A DNA stretch of 33,319 nt from an uncultured Pirellulaceae bacterium (GCA_938082855.1 CALKCC010000240.1:1-33319); one strand, 5' to 3'; shown: positions 1 to 9,307, counted from the stretch's first letter. Notes: generated from the letters alone by a model not told the origin. Numbers and translations are program-made.

Positions 1-501
1 ACGCTGTCGCATTCCACCACTAAATTGATGTGGATAATCTCGGATCCGTTTCTCAGCGCCGGGGATCCCTACTTTCTTTAACAACTCGATCGCGTGCTGA
101 CTGGCTTCTTTCCGGTTCAGTCCCATGTGTAGCATGGTGACTTCAATCAACTGTTCTTCCACGGTCAGGAATGGATTCAGGGCCGTCATCGGATCCTGAA
201 AGATCATGGCGATTTTTTTACCCCGTACTTCCTGCCACTGACGTTGGGTTAAGTCCAGAATGTTACGACCGTCATACAGGACCTTCCCGCCAGCCACTCG
301 GCCTGGAGGCTGTGGAATGAGCCCCATGAGTGTCAGATTTGTCACCGATTTCCCCGAACCGGATTCCCCCACAATCCCCAGCGTCTCACCGGGATACAAG
401 TCAAAACTTACGCCATTGACAGCCTGAACCACACCACTGTCTGTGTGGAATTCGACTTTTAAGTCCTGAACTTGAAGTATGGGGGTTGTTACATCTGACA
501 T
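1..501 (-). CDS. oppD: Oligopeptide/dipeptide ABC transporter ATP-binding protein (OppD/DppD-like), partial, 3' end outside window
   Basis: My reverse-strand translation from ATG at 501: MSDVTTPILQVQDLKVEFHTDSGVVQAVNGVSFDLYPGETLGIVGESGSGKSVT...; Walker A GESGSGKS, IFQDPMTALNP Q-loop region and FSGGMRQR signature. Not in the ORF track because it is open at the window edge. Confidence 0.93.
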   Translation of the reverse strand, partial: MSDVTTPILQVQDLKVEFHTDSGVVQAVNGVSFDLYPGETLGIVGESGSGKSVTNLTLMGLIPQPPGRVAGGKVLYDGRNILDLTQRQWQEVRGKKIAMIFQDPMTALNPFLTVEEQLIEVTMLHMGLNRKEASQHAIELLKKVGIPGAEKRIRDYPHQFSGGMRQR

Positions 502-540
502 AGAGTTACTCGGAAGGGCTGATAATTCCTGCTTTTGGAG

Positions 541-1734
541 TTACTTGTTTTTTAGTTTGGGGTCGAGCGCATCACGGACACCGTCACCAAGGAAATTCAA
601 GGCAAACAGAGTAACCGCCAGTGCCAATCCTGAGAAGGCAATCATCCACCAATAGGATTTGATGATGGTGATGACCTGCACGCCTTCGTTCACCAGTAAT
701 CCCCATGAGATATCAGGAGCCTGGACTCCCATTCCCAGAAAGGACAAAAAGGCTTCGAAGCGAATGACAGCGGGAATAGTGAGAGTCAGGTAGACAATCA
801 CGATCCCCATGACATTGGGAACCAAATGGCGAAATACAATTTGCATGCGAGTCGCACCGATCGTCTTGGCGGCCTCAATAAACTGCTCGTTCTTTAACGA
901 GATAACCTGCCCTCGCACGACCCGTGCCATCGTGAGCCAGTAAATCGCCCCGATCAACAAAAAGAACACATGGATCTGGCCGACTCCATATTCGTTCAGG
1001 ACTCCTCGCACATCCGGCCCAGACAAGAACGACATGATAAAAATCACAATAAAGATAAATGGAATGGAATAAAACACATCCACCAATCGCATCATGAGGT
1101 TATCCACCCAGCCGCCAAGATAGCCGGAGATCGCTCCGTAACTCACACCGATCAATAACGAAACAAACGTCGCGATAAATCCACAGGCCAGTGAAACGCG
1201 TGAGCCCCAAAAGACTCGCGACAACACATCGCGACCCAGTTTATCCGTACCAAACAGTGAAGGGATACAGAAGTCACCAAAAATCATCAGGCGAAGGGAA
1301 ATCATTCCATTGGAGATGAATCCGGGATCATTCCAATAAAGCTGAATGGGGTGTTTTTGAACTCGGGCATCCACTTCGGCCATTAGAGCTTCTCGCTCTG
1401 TACTTCCTTCCGCGTGAGTCTGCGCCTCGGATTGTAATCGTTCTGTTTCCTGATCGTATTCTTTGATTCCCAGTGAATACGATTCCATCTGTGGCGGTAG
1501 TAATTCCCTGTTTTTCACATCCTGATAAATCGGTGATTGCAGAGGCAGCAATGGAGTGAAGACAGCCAGGAGCACGATGGCAATCAGGGACCACAACGAA
1601 AACATGGCTGCCTTATTGCGTTTCAATCGCTTCCAGGCATCAGCCCACAACGAAACTCCCTGCACCTCATGGGCTTCCTGGAGAATCGCTGAGAGTCTTT
1701 CGAGCTCTGTCTGTTTGTGATCAGAAATGGACAT
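541..1734 (-). CDS. oppC: Peptide ABC transporter permease (OppC/DppC-like) with long first extracytoplasmic loop
   Basis: BPD_transp_1 features (LFGTDKLGRDVLSRVFWGSRVSL, EAAKTIGATRMQIVFRHLVPN); operon position between oppB and oppD. Confidence 0.93.
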   Translation of the reverse strand: MSISDHKQTELERLSAILQEAHEVQGVSLWADAWKRLKRNKAAMFSLWSLIAIVLLAVFTPLLPLQSPIYQDVKNRELLPPQMESYSLGIKEYDQETERLQSEAQTHAEGSTEREALMAEVDARVQKHPIQLYWNDPGFISNGMISLRLMIFGDFCIPSLFGTDKLGRDVLSRVFWGSRVSLACGFIATFVSLLIGVSYGAISGYLGGWVDNLMMRLVDVFYSIPFIFIVIFIMSFLSGPDVRGVLNEYGVGQIHVFFLLIGAIYWLTMARVVRGQVISLKNEQFIEAAKTIGATRMQIVFRHLVPNVMGIVIVYLTLTIPAVIRFEAFLSFLGMGVQAPDISWGLLVNEGVQVITIIKSYWWMIAFSGLALAVTLFALNFLGDGVRDALDPKLKNK

Positions 1735-1799
1735 TACCAGTTATTGTGAAATGAAGTGCGATAAAAACTACAAAGAAGAATTGTTTCCGTTGTGGTGGG

Positions 1800-2723
1800 T
1801 TATTCGAGCTTCACTCGGGGATCGATAATCGAGTAGGCGAGGTCTACCAAAGTGTTCATGACGAAAAGCAATACGGTGTAGGTGAGTAACGCGCCCATGG
1901 CCAGGGTGTAATCGCGCTGAATGGCCGCTTCAATAAAGTGGCTCCCCATTCCAGGGATTACGAAGATCCGTTCCAGCACCAACGAGCCGGTCAGTATTCC
2001 TGCAATGGCTGGACCAAGATACGAAACGACAGGCAGTAAAGCTCCTCGCAACCCATGCTTTAGAACGACGGTACGTGGGCTTAAACCTTTGGCATAGGCT
2101 GTGCGAATGTAATCGTTGCTCAAGACCTCCAACATTCCGGTTCGCGTCAATCGAGCGATATAGCCGGCAAACGGAGCCCCTAAACAAAAGGCCGGTAAGA
2201 TAATTTGACTGAGGTCTCCCCAACCAGCAGCTGGAAACATTTGTAGATTGAACACAAAAATCACAATCAGCATGGCGGCCAGCACGAAGTTGGGGATCGC
2301 AATTCCGAGTGTGGCCATCAACATAAACGAATAGTCATACGCGCTATTACGCCGAACTGCCGAGATGACGCCAGAAGTCATTCCGATCGTAATCGCAAAC
2401 ACCATTCCCAGAATCCCTAATGCGACGGAAACCGGAAAGCCTTGAGCAAGTACTTCGTTCACGGTGTAATCCTGCAGTTTGAAACTGGGACCAAAATCCA
2501 ATTGCACGGTGTTCCAGAGGTGTGAGAAGTATTGTTCTGAAATCGGAGCATCCAGGTTGTAACGCGCTTCTAATCGAGCACGCACAGCTTCGGAGAGAAC
2601 GCGTTCACCATTGAGCGGACCACCTGGAATCTGACGCATCAGAAAGAACGAGATCGTGAAGACGATCCACACGGTGATAATCATCCAGCCGAAGCGTTTC
2701 AATAGAAAAGTCAAGACTTGCAT
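1800..2723 (-). CDS. oppB: Peptide ABC transporter permease (OppB/DppB-like)
   Basis: MQVLTFLLKRFGWMIITVWIVFTISFFLMRQIPGGP..., DYIRTAYAKGLSPRTVVLKHGLRGALLPVVSYLG; start lies 2 nt from the oppA stop. Confidence 0.94.
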   Translation of the reverse strand: MQVLTFLLKRFGWMIITVWIVFTISFFLMRQIPGGPLNGERVLSEAVRARLEARYNLDAPISEQYFSHLWNTVQLDFGPSFKLQDYTVNEVLAQGFPVSVALGILGMVFAITIGMTSGVISAVRRNSAYDYSFMLMATLGIAIPNFVLAAMLIVIFVFNLQMFPAAGWGDLSQIILPAFCLGAPFAGYIARLTRTGMLEVLSNDYIRTAYAKGLSPRTVVLKHGLRGALLPVVSYLGPAIAGILTGSLVLERIFVIPGMGSHFIEAAIQRDYTLAMGALLTYTVLLFVMNTLVDLAYSIIDPRVKLE

Positions 2724-2725
2724 GT

Positions 2726-4687
2726 TTACTCACTGCCCTCCGGTTCGATCGAAAGTAAGTGTAGCGGGTGCACGTCCTGCAAATTGGCGGTGAAGCCCTT
2801 AATCCGAGTGTTAACCATGTTGGTGGAAACATAAAAGTAAATCGGAATGATCGGTTGCTCGTCCATCAGCTTCTGTTCAATCTGCCGAAAGATCTCCATC
2901 CGCTCTGTCGGGTCCGACTCATACTTGGCCTTTTCGATTCCCTCATCAAAAAACGAATTGGACCATTTGGTTTGATTATTGGGTCCGTCGGTCACCCACA
3001 TATCCAGGAAGGTATTGGGGTCAGCATAGTCACCAATCCAGCCGGATCGCGAAACCATATAGTCACCAATACGAAGCGTGTCGAGATACGTACCCCACTC
3101 CAGATTTCTCAGGGATACGTTGATTCCAAGGTTCTTCTTCCAGTCCTGTTGAATGACCTCGGCAATGTCACGATGGCTATCAAGCGTGTTGTAGAGAATC
3201 TCAATCGTCGGAAGTCCTTTGCCGTTGGGGAAACCAGCTTCCGCTAGTAACCGCTGAGCTTCCTGAGGATTGTACTCACCGCAGTAGCCGCTTTGGTGTC
3301 CGTTCATTCCGGGAGGTACGAGACTACGGGCCGGCACCTGACCTCCCTTAACGATGTTATCCACAATGGACTGTTTATCGATGGCCATATTGAGTGCCTG
3401 TCGGACCAGTGGGTTGTCCAACGGAGGCTTGGACGTATTGATGCGGTAGAAGTAGACGGCCAGGAAAGGCGTCGAAACCCATTCGTCACGCTCCTTGAGA
3501 ATCGGGATGAGCGTATTCGGTGGTTTAGTATCCCAATCGAGTTGACCATTTAGGAACATATTGAGACTTGTCGTTTCAGATTGAATCGCCAGAACGTCAA
3601 TCGAATTCAAACTCACATTTTCTGCGTTCCAATATCGGTCGTTTTTGACCAGTCGCAACCGGTCACGGATTCTCCGTTCACGCAGCACAAACGGACCGTT
3701 ACTCACAATGAACTCGGGCTTGGTAAATTCACGGTCTCCGTGCTTTTCCAAACTCCCACGATGGACTGGGTGGAGCGGATAGAACGCTGCCAATTCGGTA
3801 AAATACGGCGTCGGGCTGTTTAAGGAAACTTCAAACTGATGTGTCGAAAGAGCTTTGATGCCAACGTAGTCAAAATCAAACAGGACATGCTCAACCGATT
3901 GCAGTTTCGTCAGATCAGTTTCACCCTGATACGATTGAACTAATGATTGAATCTCATCGTCGTCACTGTCGACTGTCGTATAGACGTGAACTTCGGAATG
4001 CTGATCCGACGACTGAAACTCGACTACATAGATCGCAGGACCACCGCCTCCGCTTCCTCCATGACCGTGCCCGTCATCCTCTGAATGATCGTCTTCCGCC
4101 GCTGCCTGAATGATCTCCAGAAGTTGTCCACGGCGGATCGTACCGCGAGGAAACATCTGGCCTTGGACTGGCCGATCTTTCAATTCCACTTCGACAGGGT
4201 CACCTTCCTCGAGTTCTACCAAAGCGAACTTCTTGGCGTTATTGACATAGAACAATTGGTAGTTGTATTCCGATGCCGTTTCCGGATGGAGAAAACGCAT
4301 CCAGGACCAGGCGAAGTCTTCAGCCGTTACAGGATCGCCATTCGTCCAAGTGGCATTTTCTCGAATGTGAAAATTGTAGACCGAGCCATCTTCACTGACA
4401 GAATACGAATCCGACATCGCTACCGGTTTGGGTTTTGTAGGTGTGCGACCCAAGTCATCCGGCTCACCGTCAGGAACACTTCGCAACAGACCTTCATAGA
4501 GTGCGTTAATCACCCGACCTTCCGGGACACCGGTTGCTTTGGCCGGGTCAATGGTTTTCACCTCAGTCCCATTATTGAAGACAAAATCGGCCGGTGGCAG
4601 CGTCCCTAGATTAATCGCCCAGACGACTGAAATCACCGCCAACAGCATTAATAGTGCCGGGAAATATTTTCGCAGTACAGGAACCAA
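2726..4687 (-). CDS. oppA: Peptide ABC transporter substrate-binding protein (OppA-like, SBP_bac_5) with His/Asp/Gly-rich insertion
   Basis: NNGTEVKTIDPAKATGVPEGRVINALYEGLL..., WTNGDPVTAEDFAWSWMRFLHPETASEYNYQ, VRQALNMAIDKQSIVDNIVKGGQVPARSLVPPG are OppA-type motifs; first gene of the operon. Confidence 0.93.
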   Translation of the reverse strand: MVPVLRKYFPALLMLLAVISVVWAINLGTLPPADFVFNNGTEVKTIDPAKATGVPEGRVINALYEGLLRSVPDGEPDDLGRTPTKPKPVAMSDSYSVSEDGSVYNFHIRENATWTNGDPVTAEDFAWSWMRFLHPETASEYNYQLFYVNNAKKFALVELEEGDPVEVELKDRPVQGQMFPRGTIRRGQLLEIIQAAAEDDHSEDDGHGHGGSGGGGPAIYVVEFQSSDQHSEVHVYTTVDSDDDEIQSLVQSYQGETDLTKLQSVEHVLFDFDYVGIKALSTHQFEVSLNSPTPYFTELAAFYPLHPVHRGSLEKHGDREFTKPEFIVSNGPFVLRERRIRDRLRLVKNDRYWNAENVSLNSIDVLAIQSETTSLNMFLNGQLDWDTKPPNTLIPILKERDEWVSTPFLAVYFYRINTSKPPLDNPLVRQALNMAIDKQSIVDNIVKGGQVPARSLVPPGMNGHQSGYCGEYNPQEAQRLLAEAGFPNGKGLPTIEILYNTLDSHRDIAEVIQQDWKKNLGINVSLRNLEWGTYLDTLRIGDYMVSRSGWIGDYADPNTFLDMWVTDGPNNQTKWSNSFFDEGIEKAKYESDPTERMEIFRQIEQKLMDEQPIIPIYFYVSTNMVNTRIKGFTANLQDVHPLHLLSIEPEGSE

Positions 4688-5041
4688 GGTAGCTCCTCCG
4701 AAGTGTTATTCATCACGAATCAGTGCGAACTCGCACAAACAACCATTTTGCCCGATATTAAACAGGTAAAACAACCACGATGCCTTCAAGTTACCGACAA
4801 GAACGCTAAAAAAGTGCGAATCCCTACGCAGCGACACTAATTTGGCCGATGAACTCAAGAAGATTGCATCATTAGGATATCTACATGATTTGAATTTAAG
4901 TGGAACTCTGATGAATCTGTCGGGAATTGTTTGAATTTGGGTAGTTAGTTAGTTAAAACAGAACTTAGGAATGTAGTTCGATTGGGGGAGGCGTTCTCTC
5001 GATTTTTTTCAGCCTCTGGGTACTAAAAGGCAAAGACGAAA

Positions 5042-5551
5042 ATGAATTATCACGACAAAGATCGGCAGCCACAACAGACTACACCTACGAGTGCGGGAAT
5101 TCCTCAATCGCAACAACACGAATTTCACCAGCCGAGTGTTACTCCAACACGAGACCTCGCCAGTGATTTGATTGAAGTGTTCAAGTTGCTTTCAGACGAA
5201 ACACGTCTACGAGTACTTCTGTTACTTCTCGAGACCGGTGAATTAAACGTCCGTTCTCTTTGCGAACGTTTGAATCAGAGTCAACCTGCAGTGAGCCATC
5301 ACTTGTCACTGCTTCGCGTGGCCGGATTTATCGAAAGACGACGAGAAGGTAAGAGCAATTACTACCATGTGGTTCAGGATAAATTGGAGAACGTGTTGTG
5401 TCTCTTATTCCGAACCGTACCAGGTCGTGCCTCCTACCTACAGTTCCAGGACTTTCAGGTTGAATATCACCCACGTGTAGCCGGCATTGTCGATCGCAGC
5501 GCCACACAGCCTAACACTGCATCAGGCGTTAATGCCTCAGGTAGCCTCTAA
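5042..5551 (+). CDS. ArsR/SmtB-family winged-helix transcriptional regulator
   Basis: VFKLLSDETRLRVLLLLLETGELNVRSLCERLNQSQPAVSHHLSLLRVAGFIERRREGKSNYYHV is a typical ArsR HTH. Confidence 0.88.
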   Translation: MNYHDKDRQPQQTTPTSAGIPQSQQHEFHQPSVTPTRDLASDLIEVFKLLSDETRLRVLLLLLETGELNVRSLCERLNQSQPAVSHHLSLLRVAGFIERRREGKSNYYHVVQDKLENVLCLLFRTVPGRASYLQFQDFQVEYHPRVAGIVDRSATQPNTASGVNASGSL

Positions 5552-5583
5552 GGCACTCGTCTCGAATATCTCGAGTATCCAGA

Positions 5584-6084
5584 TCACCCCGTTGGAAACT
5601 GACGACAGTACTCATAGAGTGCCATCGTTGTTGCCGTTGCTGCGTTGTATGAATAAGGCATTCCCCATACAGGGATTTCAACCGTGGCATCCAGTAGTTT
5701 GAGAATGTCATCAGTGATGCCTCGTCGCTCGTGCCCCACGACAAGTACACACCGTCGTGGAAAAGCGTACTCGTGAATATTGACCGAGTTGGACGTTTGC
5801 TCCAAACCTACCAGCGGATAACCTTCCGACTTCAGTTTCTTTAACACTGGGGGAAGCGAACGACGAATCTGAAAATCTAAGTGTTGCTCACCTTCGCGTG
5901 AAATCTTAGGGTCAATCTTTACGTTCCCACAAGCAATGAACGACTGAACTCCACAACAGGCGGCTGCACGAATCATTCTCGCCACATTGACGTTACTACG
6001 CATTTCCGGGCAAGCCAAAATCAGTTCACGCGGACGAGTCAATTCCGTTGGAGGTTTATGCCGTAAGTGAACAAAGTCATTCAT
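5584..6084 (-). CDS. TrmH/SpoU-like RNA 2'-O-methyltransferase (likely start at MNDFVHL; ORF extends upstream to 6132)
   Basis: SPOUT motifs: MRSNVNVARMIRAAACCGV, VLVVGHERRGI, IPVWGMPYSYNAATATTMALYEY. Start choice is uncertain. Confidence 0.8.
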   Translation of the reverse strand: MNDFVHLRHKPPTELTRPRELILACPEMRSNVNVARMIRAAACCGVQSFIACGNVKIDPKISREGEQHLDFQIRRSLPPVLKKLKSEGYPLVGLEQTSNSVNIHEYAFPRRCVLVVGHERRGITDDILKLLDATVEIPVWGMPYSYNAATATTMALYEYCRQFPTG

Positions 6085-6199
6085 CGTATTGAGTCCTATT
6101 CTGTCACGCTCTGGAATGCTTGTTCGCGGCAATGGCTGAGTCTGGAAATCCGGGTATGGATGTCCGAGTCTGGATGAGTAGTCCGGGTTGGACTGACAT

Positions 6200-6236
6200 A
6201 AAAAAAGCCACCGAAACGTTTCATTGCTTCGGTGGC
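6200..6236 (-). terminator. Rho-independent terminator downstream of tRNA-Gln
   Basis: Minus strand GCCACCGAA-GCAATGAAACG-TTCGGTGGC followed by TTTTTTT; 9-bp stem. Confidence 0.85.
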
Positions 6237-6240
6237 CAAG

Positions 6241-6311
6241 CTACCCCACTAGGATTTGAACCTAGACTAAGTGGACCAAAACCACTTGTGCTACCATTAC
6301 ACTATGGGGTA
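6241..6311 (-). tRNA. tRNA-Gln (anticodon TTG), CCA not encoded
   Basis: Minus strand TACCCCATAGTGTAATGGTAGCACAAGTGGTTTTGGTCCACTTAGTCTAGGTTCAAATCCTAGTGGGGTAG: 7-bp acceptor TACCCCA/TGGGGTA, anticodon loop TTTTGGT, T-loop GGTTCAAATCC. Confidence 0.93.
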
Positions 6312-6428
6312 ATTGGGAGTCATTGCTTCAACGGTGAACAGTTGAATGCAAATATATATACCGAAAAAATGCTTTTAGGAAAAGCTGACACACGCCAGCA
6401 TTCCACAATTCAATTCAGTTTTTTTGTG

Positions 6429-7100
6429 TTATGAATTGGAATCCCGATTCACAACGGTGAAGGCAAGCTGCTCCAATTCCATCGCCAAATCCACGCCGAT
6501 CACTCGCACCTGGGAAGGAACACTGATCGTGACGGGAGCAAAATTCAATATTCCTTCGACACCAACTTCTACGACTTGGTCCACAACAGACTGAGCCGCA
6601 TGCGACGGCACTGAAATCGCGACCAGCCGAATGCTTTGATCTTTCACCACCTTTGCCAGGTCGTTCACATGAAAGACATCCACTCCTTCGACCTTACCGC
6701 CGATCAGTTGAGTATCCACATCAAAGGCTGCTACGATCCGAAATCCTTGTTCATGAAATCCCTTGTATCTCAACAAGGCTCGACCAAGATTCCCAATCCC
6801 GATCAAGGCAACATTCCAAATGCTGTCTGTTCCCATGATGTGCTTGATGGCTGCCACAAGTTCCTGACAGCGGTAACCAACTCCGGGATGGCCAAACTGG
6901 CCAAAATAAGCCAGGTCTTTTCGAACCTGAGCATCCGTCACTCCCAGTAGTCGCCCCAATTCAGTGCTATTGGTGGTCTCATTGCCATCACGAATCAGGT
7001 GCTGCACTTCCCGCAAATACAAACTCAGACGCCCGACGACCGCTTTCGGCACGACGAGTTCTCCCTGATCGTTGTAAAGTCTGGACTTGTGCTCGGACAT
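6429..7100 (-). CDS. rex: Redox-sensing transcriptional repressor Rex
   Basis: VVGRLSLYLREVQHLIRDGNETTNSTELGRLLGVTDAQVRKDLAYFGQFGHPGVGYRCQELVAAI (Rex wHTH) and NVALIGIGNLGRALLRYKGF (Rossmann fold). Confidence 0.95.
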   Translation of the reverse strand: MSEHKSRLYNDQGELVVPKAVVGRLSLYLREVQHLIRDGNETTNSTELGRLLGVTDAQVRKDLAYFGQFGHPGVGYRCQELVAAIKHIMGTDSIWNVALIGIGNLGRALLRYKGFHEQGFRIVAAFDVDTQLIGGKVEGVDVFHVNDLAKVVKDQSIRLVAISVPSHAAQSVVDQVVEVGVEGILNFAPVTISVPSQVRVIGVDLAMELEQLAFTVVNRDSNS

Positions 7101-7596
7101 CCGCTAGCTCGGTAAAAAGTCACCCTCGTTAACTGCTCACTTAGTTTTACCGGAGAATTGGCGGGAAGGGCAAATATGAGTCTGGAATTGCAGTGGTTTA
7201 ACCTGAAGCAAGGTAATGACGGACCTCTTAATCGTCATACTTTACCTAACCTGAAATACGGTCGTTAAAACCGAGGATATTACAGGCCCGAGACTAAAAC
7301 CCCTTATTTTACCTATCTCGCCTGCCCGAATTTAGATACGGGTAGTCGTAAATAGATGAAATCTACGCTCAAGGTAATTTATTCGGGATTCCGATAATTT
7401 TTTTACGGCCACCTGTGCACCAGCGGGAAGAATTGATTGGGGCATTCAGGATGTAGCCACCAAACCGTACCTGAAACAACTCATCGGTTTGGTTTACTTG
7501 ATGGATCAAGTTTGTAGTCTGCCAGTTTTGGTTCGACAACTAACCATTTCACCTATTAGTCCATTGAGTGAACTTAAATCACCGAAGGAGTACCCC

Positions 7597-9147
7597 ATGT
7601 TAAAATCACGTTGGAGCGTAACCAGTCTGGCAGTTGCTATCTGCCTATTCATGCTGGATTCAGCTTCGGCTGGATATCTCGGCCTGGCCAACTACCGTAA
7701 TTGCGGGATTGCGGAACCTGAATCTATTTGTGAGTCTCAGGTCCAAACTCATACGATCATGCGTACCAGACGTCGTGTCGTATTCGATCAACAACAGTAC
7801 ACCTGTTATAAGACCGTTTACGATACCGTGGTTGATACCAAAGACATTGAGTGTGTTAAGTACGTTAATGAAACGAAAGTTCGAAACGTAAATTACGAAG
7901 TCGCTCGACGTGTTTATGAAACAAAGTATCGAGACGTAAATTACACAACGACGCGTCCGGTCTGGGAAACCAAGCAACGAGTGATTAACTACACTCAGCG
8001 ACGTCCTGTATGGGTCACTAAAACTAAAGAAATTCCCTACAGTGTGATTAAGCCGGTCGTGGAAACAAAGCAGCGGGTGGTCAACTATACCGTGACGAAA
8101 CCCGTCTACGAAACCAAGACGCGAACTCACACTTGGAATGTCACGCGTCCGGTATGGGAAACGAAGCAACGTACGATTAATTACACCGTGCCCAAAACTG
8201 TTTGGGAAACAAAACAAAAGGTAATTAATTACACCGTTCGAAAACCCATCTATGAAACAAAAACAAGAACAGTCTCTCAGGTGATCCGCAAACCAGTTCA
8301 CTACACCAAGACGGTTCAAATCAAATCGGGACATTGGGAAACTGAAATCGTAGAATGCCCGGGGCCAATCCGCCGTCGCGTGGTTCGAACGCCCGGCTGC
8401 TGGACGTGGGATCCAACCTGCTGTCGCCGTATTTGGGTTCCTGGTAGCTGTGAAGTGGTTGAATACCAGTGTCCGCCTCGTCAGATTTGCAAGCGAGTCT
8501 GGGTTCCAGAGATCTGCACGAAGGAAATCCCTTGTGTGAAATACGTCAGGGAAACCGTCCAAAAGCAGGTGCCTTACACCAGCTGCCGCTGGGTTAATGA
8601 ACCGAAGCAAAAGGTATGTACGTATCGCGTTTGTAAAGTGGTTCCAGAAGCTAAACAACGTGTTGTGAACTATCGCACTTGCCGAATGGTTACCGAAACA
8701 AAATCACGTCAGGTCCCCTACACGGTTTGTAAGTTTGTAAAAGAAAACAAACAACGCACCATTAACTACCGAACCTGTCGCCTGGTTCGCGAACAAAAGG
8801 TACGGACCTGTAACTACAAAGCTTTACAAATCGTGGCTGAAACAAAACAGCGAGTTGTTAACTATCGACAATGCCGACTGGTTCAAGAAACCAAAACCAA
8901 GCAAGTTCCTTATCAGGAATGCAAGATTGTCAAAGAAACAAAAACTCGTCAGGAATGCTATACCGTTCGCAAGCCTGTGAAATACACCAAAACCATTCAG
9001 GTTTGTAAGCGTGTACCGAAACAAGTGCCCTACACGGTTACCCGATGTGTGCCACGAGTTGTTTGTGAACAATATCCAGTGACTGTCTGTACGCCAAATC
9101 CATGCGGACTATTACGACGCAGCCTGTTAAGCAACTGTTGTTTCTAA
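7597..9147 (+). CDS. Secreted repetitive Cys/Tyr/Lys-rich YTV-domain protein (ORF opens at 7489; MLKSRW... signal-peptide start more likely)
   Basis: N-terminal signal sequence MLKSRWSVTSLAVAICLFMLDSASAG; many 16-aa units of type [RK]PVWETKQRxINYT. Matches the planctomycete YTV family (Pfam YTV) by pattern recognition. Confidence 0.85.
   Translation: MLKSRWSVTSLAVAICLFMLDSASAGYLGLANYRNCGIAEPESICESQVQTHTIMRTRRRVVFDQQQYTCYKTVYDTVVDTKDIECVKYVNETKVRNVNYEVARRVYETKYRDVNYTTTRPVWETKQRVINYTQRRPVWVTKTKEIPYSVIKPVVETKQRVVNYTVTKPVYETKTRTHTWNVTRPVWETKQRTINYTVPKTVWETKQKVINYTVRKPIYETKTRTVSQVIRKPVHYTKTVQIKSGHWETEIVECPGPIRRRVVRTPGCWTWDPTCCRRIWVPGSCEVVEYQCPPRQICKRVWVPEICTKEIPCVKYVRETVQKQVPYTSCRWVNEPKQKVCTYRVCKVVPEAKQRVVNYRTCRMVTETKSRQVPYTVCKFVKENKQRTINYRTCRLVREQKVRTCNYKALQIVAETKQRVVNYRQCRLVQETKTKQVPYQECKIVKETKTRQECYTVRKPVKYTKTIQVCKRVPKQVPYTVTRCVPRVVCEQYPVTVCTPNPCGLLRRSLLSNCCF
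7858..8289 (+). repeat. Protein-coding tandem repeat array 1: about nine diverged 48-bp (16-aa) units, Cys-poor
   Basis: In-frame units at 7858, 7906, 7954, 8002, 8050, 8098, 8146, 8194, 8242 (KYVNETK.., RRVYETK.., RPVWETK.., RPVWVTK.., KPVVETK.., KPVYETK.., RPVWETK.., KTVWETK.., KPIYETK..). Confidence 0.9.
8536..8967 (+). repeat. Protein-coding tandem repeat array 2: about nine diverged 48-bp (16-aa) units, mostly Cys-initiated
   Basis: In-frame units at 8536, 8584, 8632, 8680, 8728, 8776, 8824, 8872, 8920 (VKYVRET.., CRWVNEP.., CKVVPEA.., CRMVTET.., CKFVKEN.., CRLVREQ.., LQIVAET.., CRLVQET.., CKIVKET..). Confidence 0.9.
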
Positions 9148-9189
9148 ACGGGTCTGAGTCCTGACAAACTTCTGGACATGACAAAGTAC

Positions 9190-9227
9190 AAAACCGAGTG
9201 GGCCTTCCGGGGAACACTCGGTTTTTC
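9190..9227 (+). terminator. Rho-independent terminator after the YTV gene
   Basis: AAACCGAGTG-ggccttccggggaa-CACTCGGTTT followed by TTC; 10-bp stem. Confidence 0.85.
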
Positions 9228-9307
9228 TTGCGCCCCCTCGAACGTGCCCTGGGGATCGGGGATCTGTCGCTGCTGTTGTTAGCAACCAAACCTTGGCACG
9301 GTCACAC

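Noticed and set aside
4085-4609. 174-aa + strand ORF (and other + ORFs at 2768-3247, 3581-3823)
   Set aside because: Antisense to the well-supported oppA coding frame; no domain recognised.
7101-7200. Rex operator (TTGTGAAATATTTCACAA-like) upstream of rex
   Set aside because: No sequence resembling the consensus was found in the upstream region.
7660-8658. 332-aa ORF on the minus strand antisense to the YTV gene
   Set aside because: Open because of repetitive codon usage in the sense gene; low-complexity Asn/Phe/Arg-rich translation with no family resemblance. The sense strand has a signal peptide, repeats and terminator.
7858-8967. CRISPR-like repeat array
   Set aside because: Repeats are in-frame coding 48-bp units with diverged sequence and no spacers.
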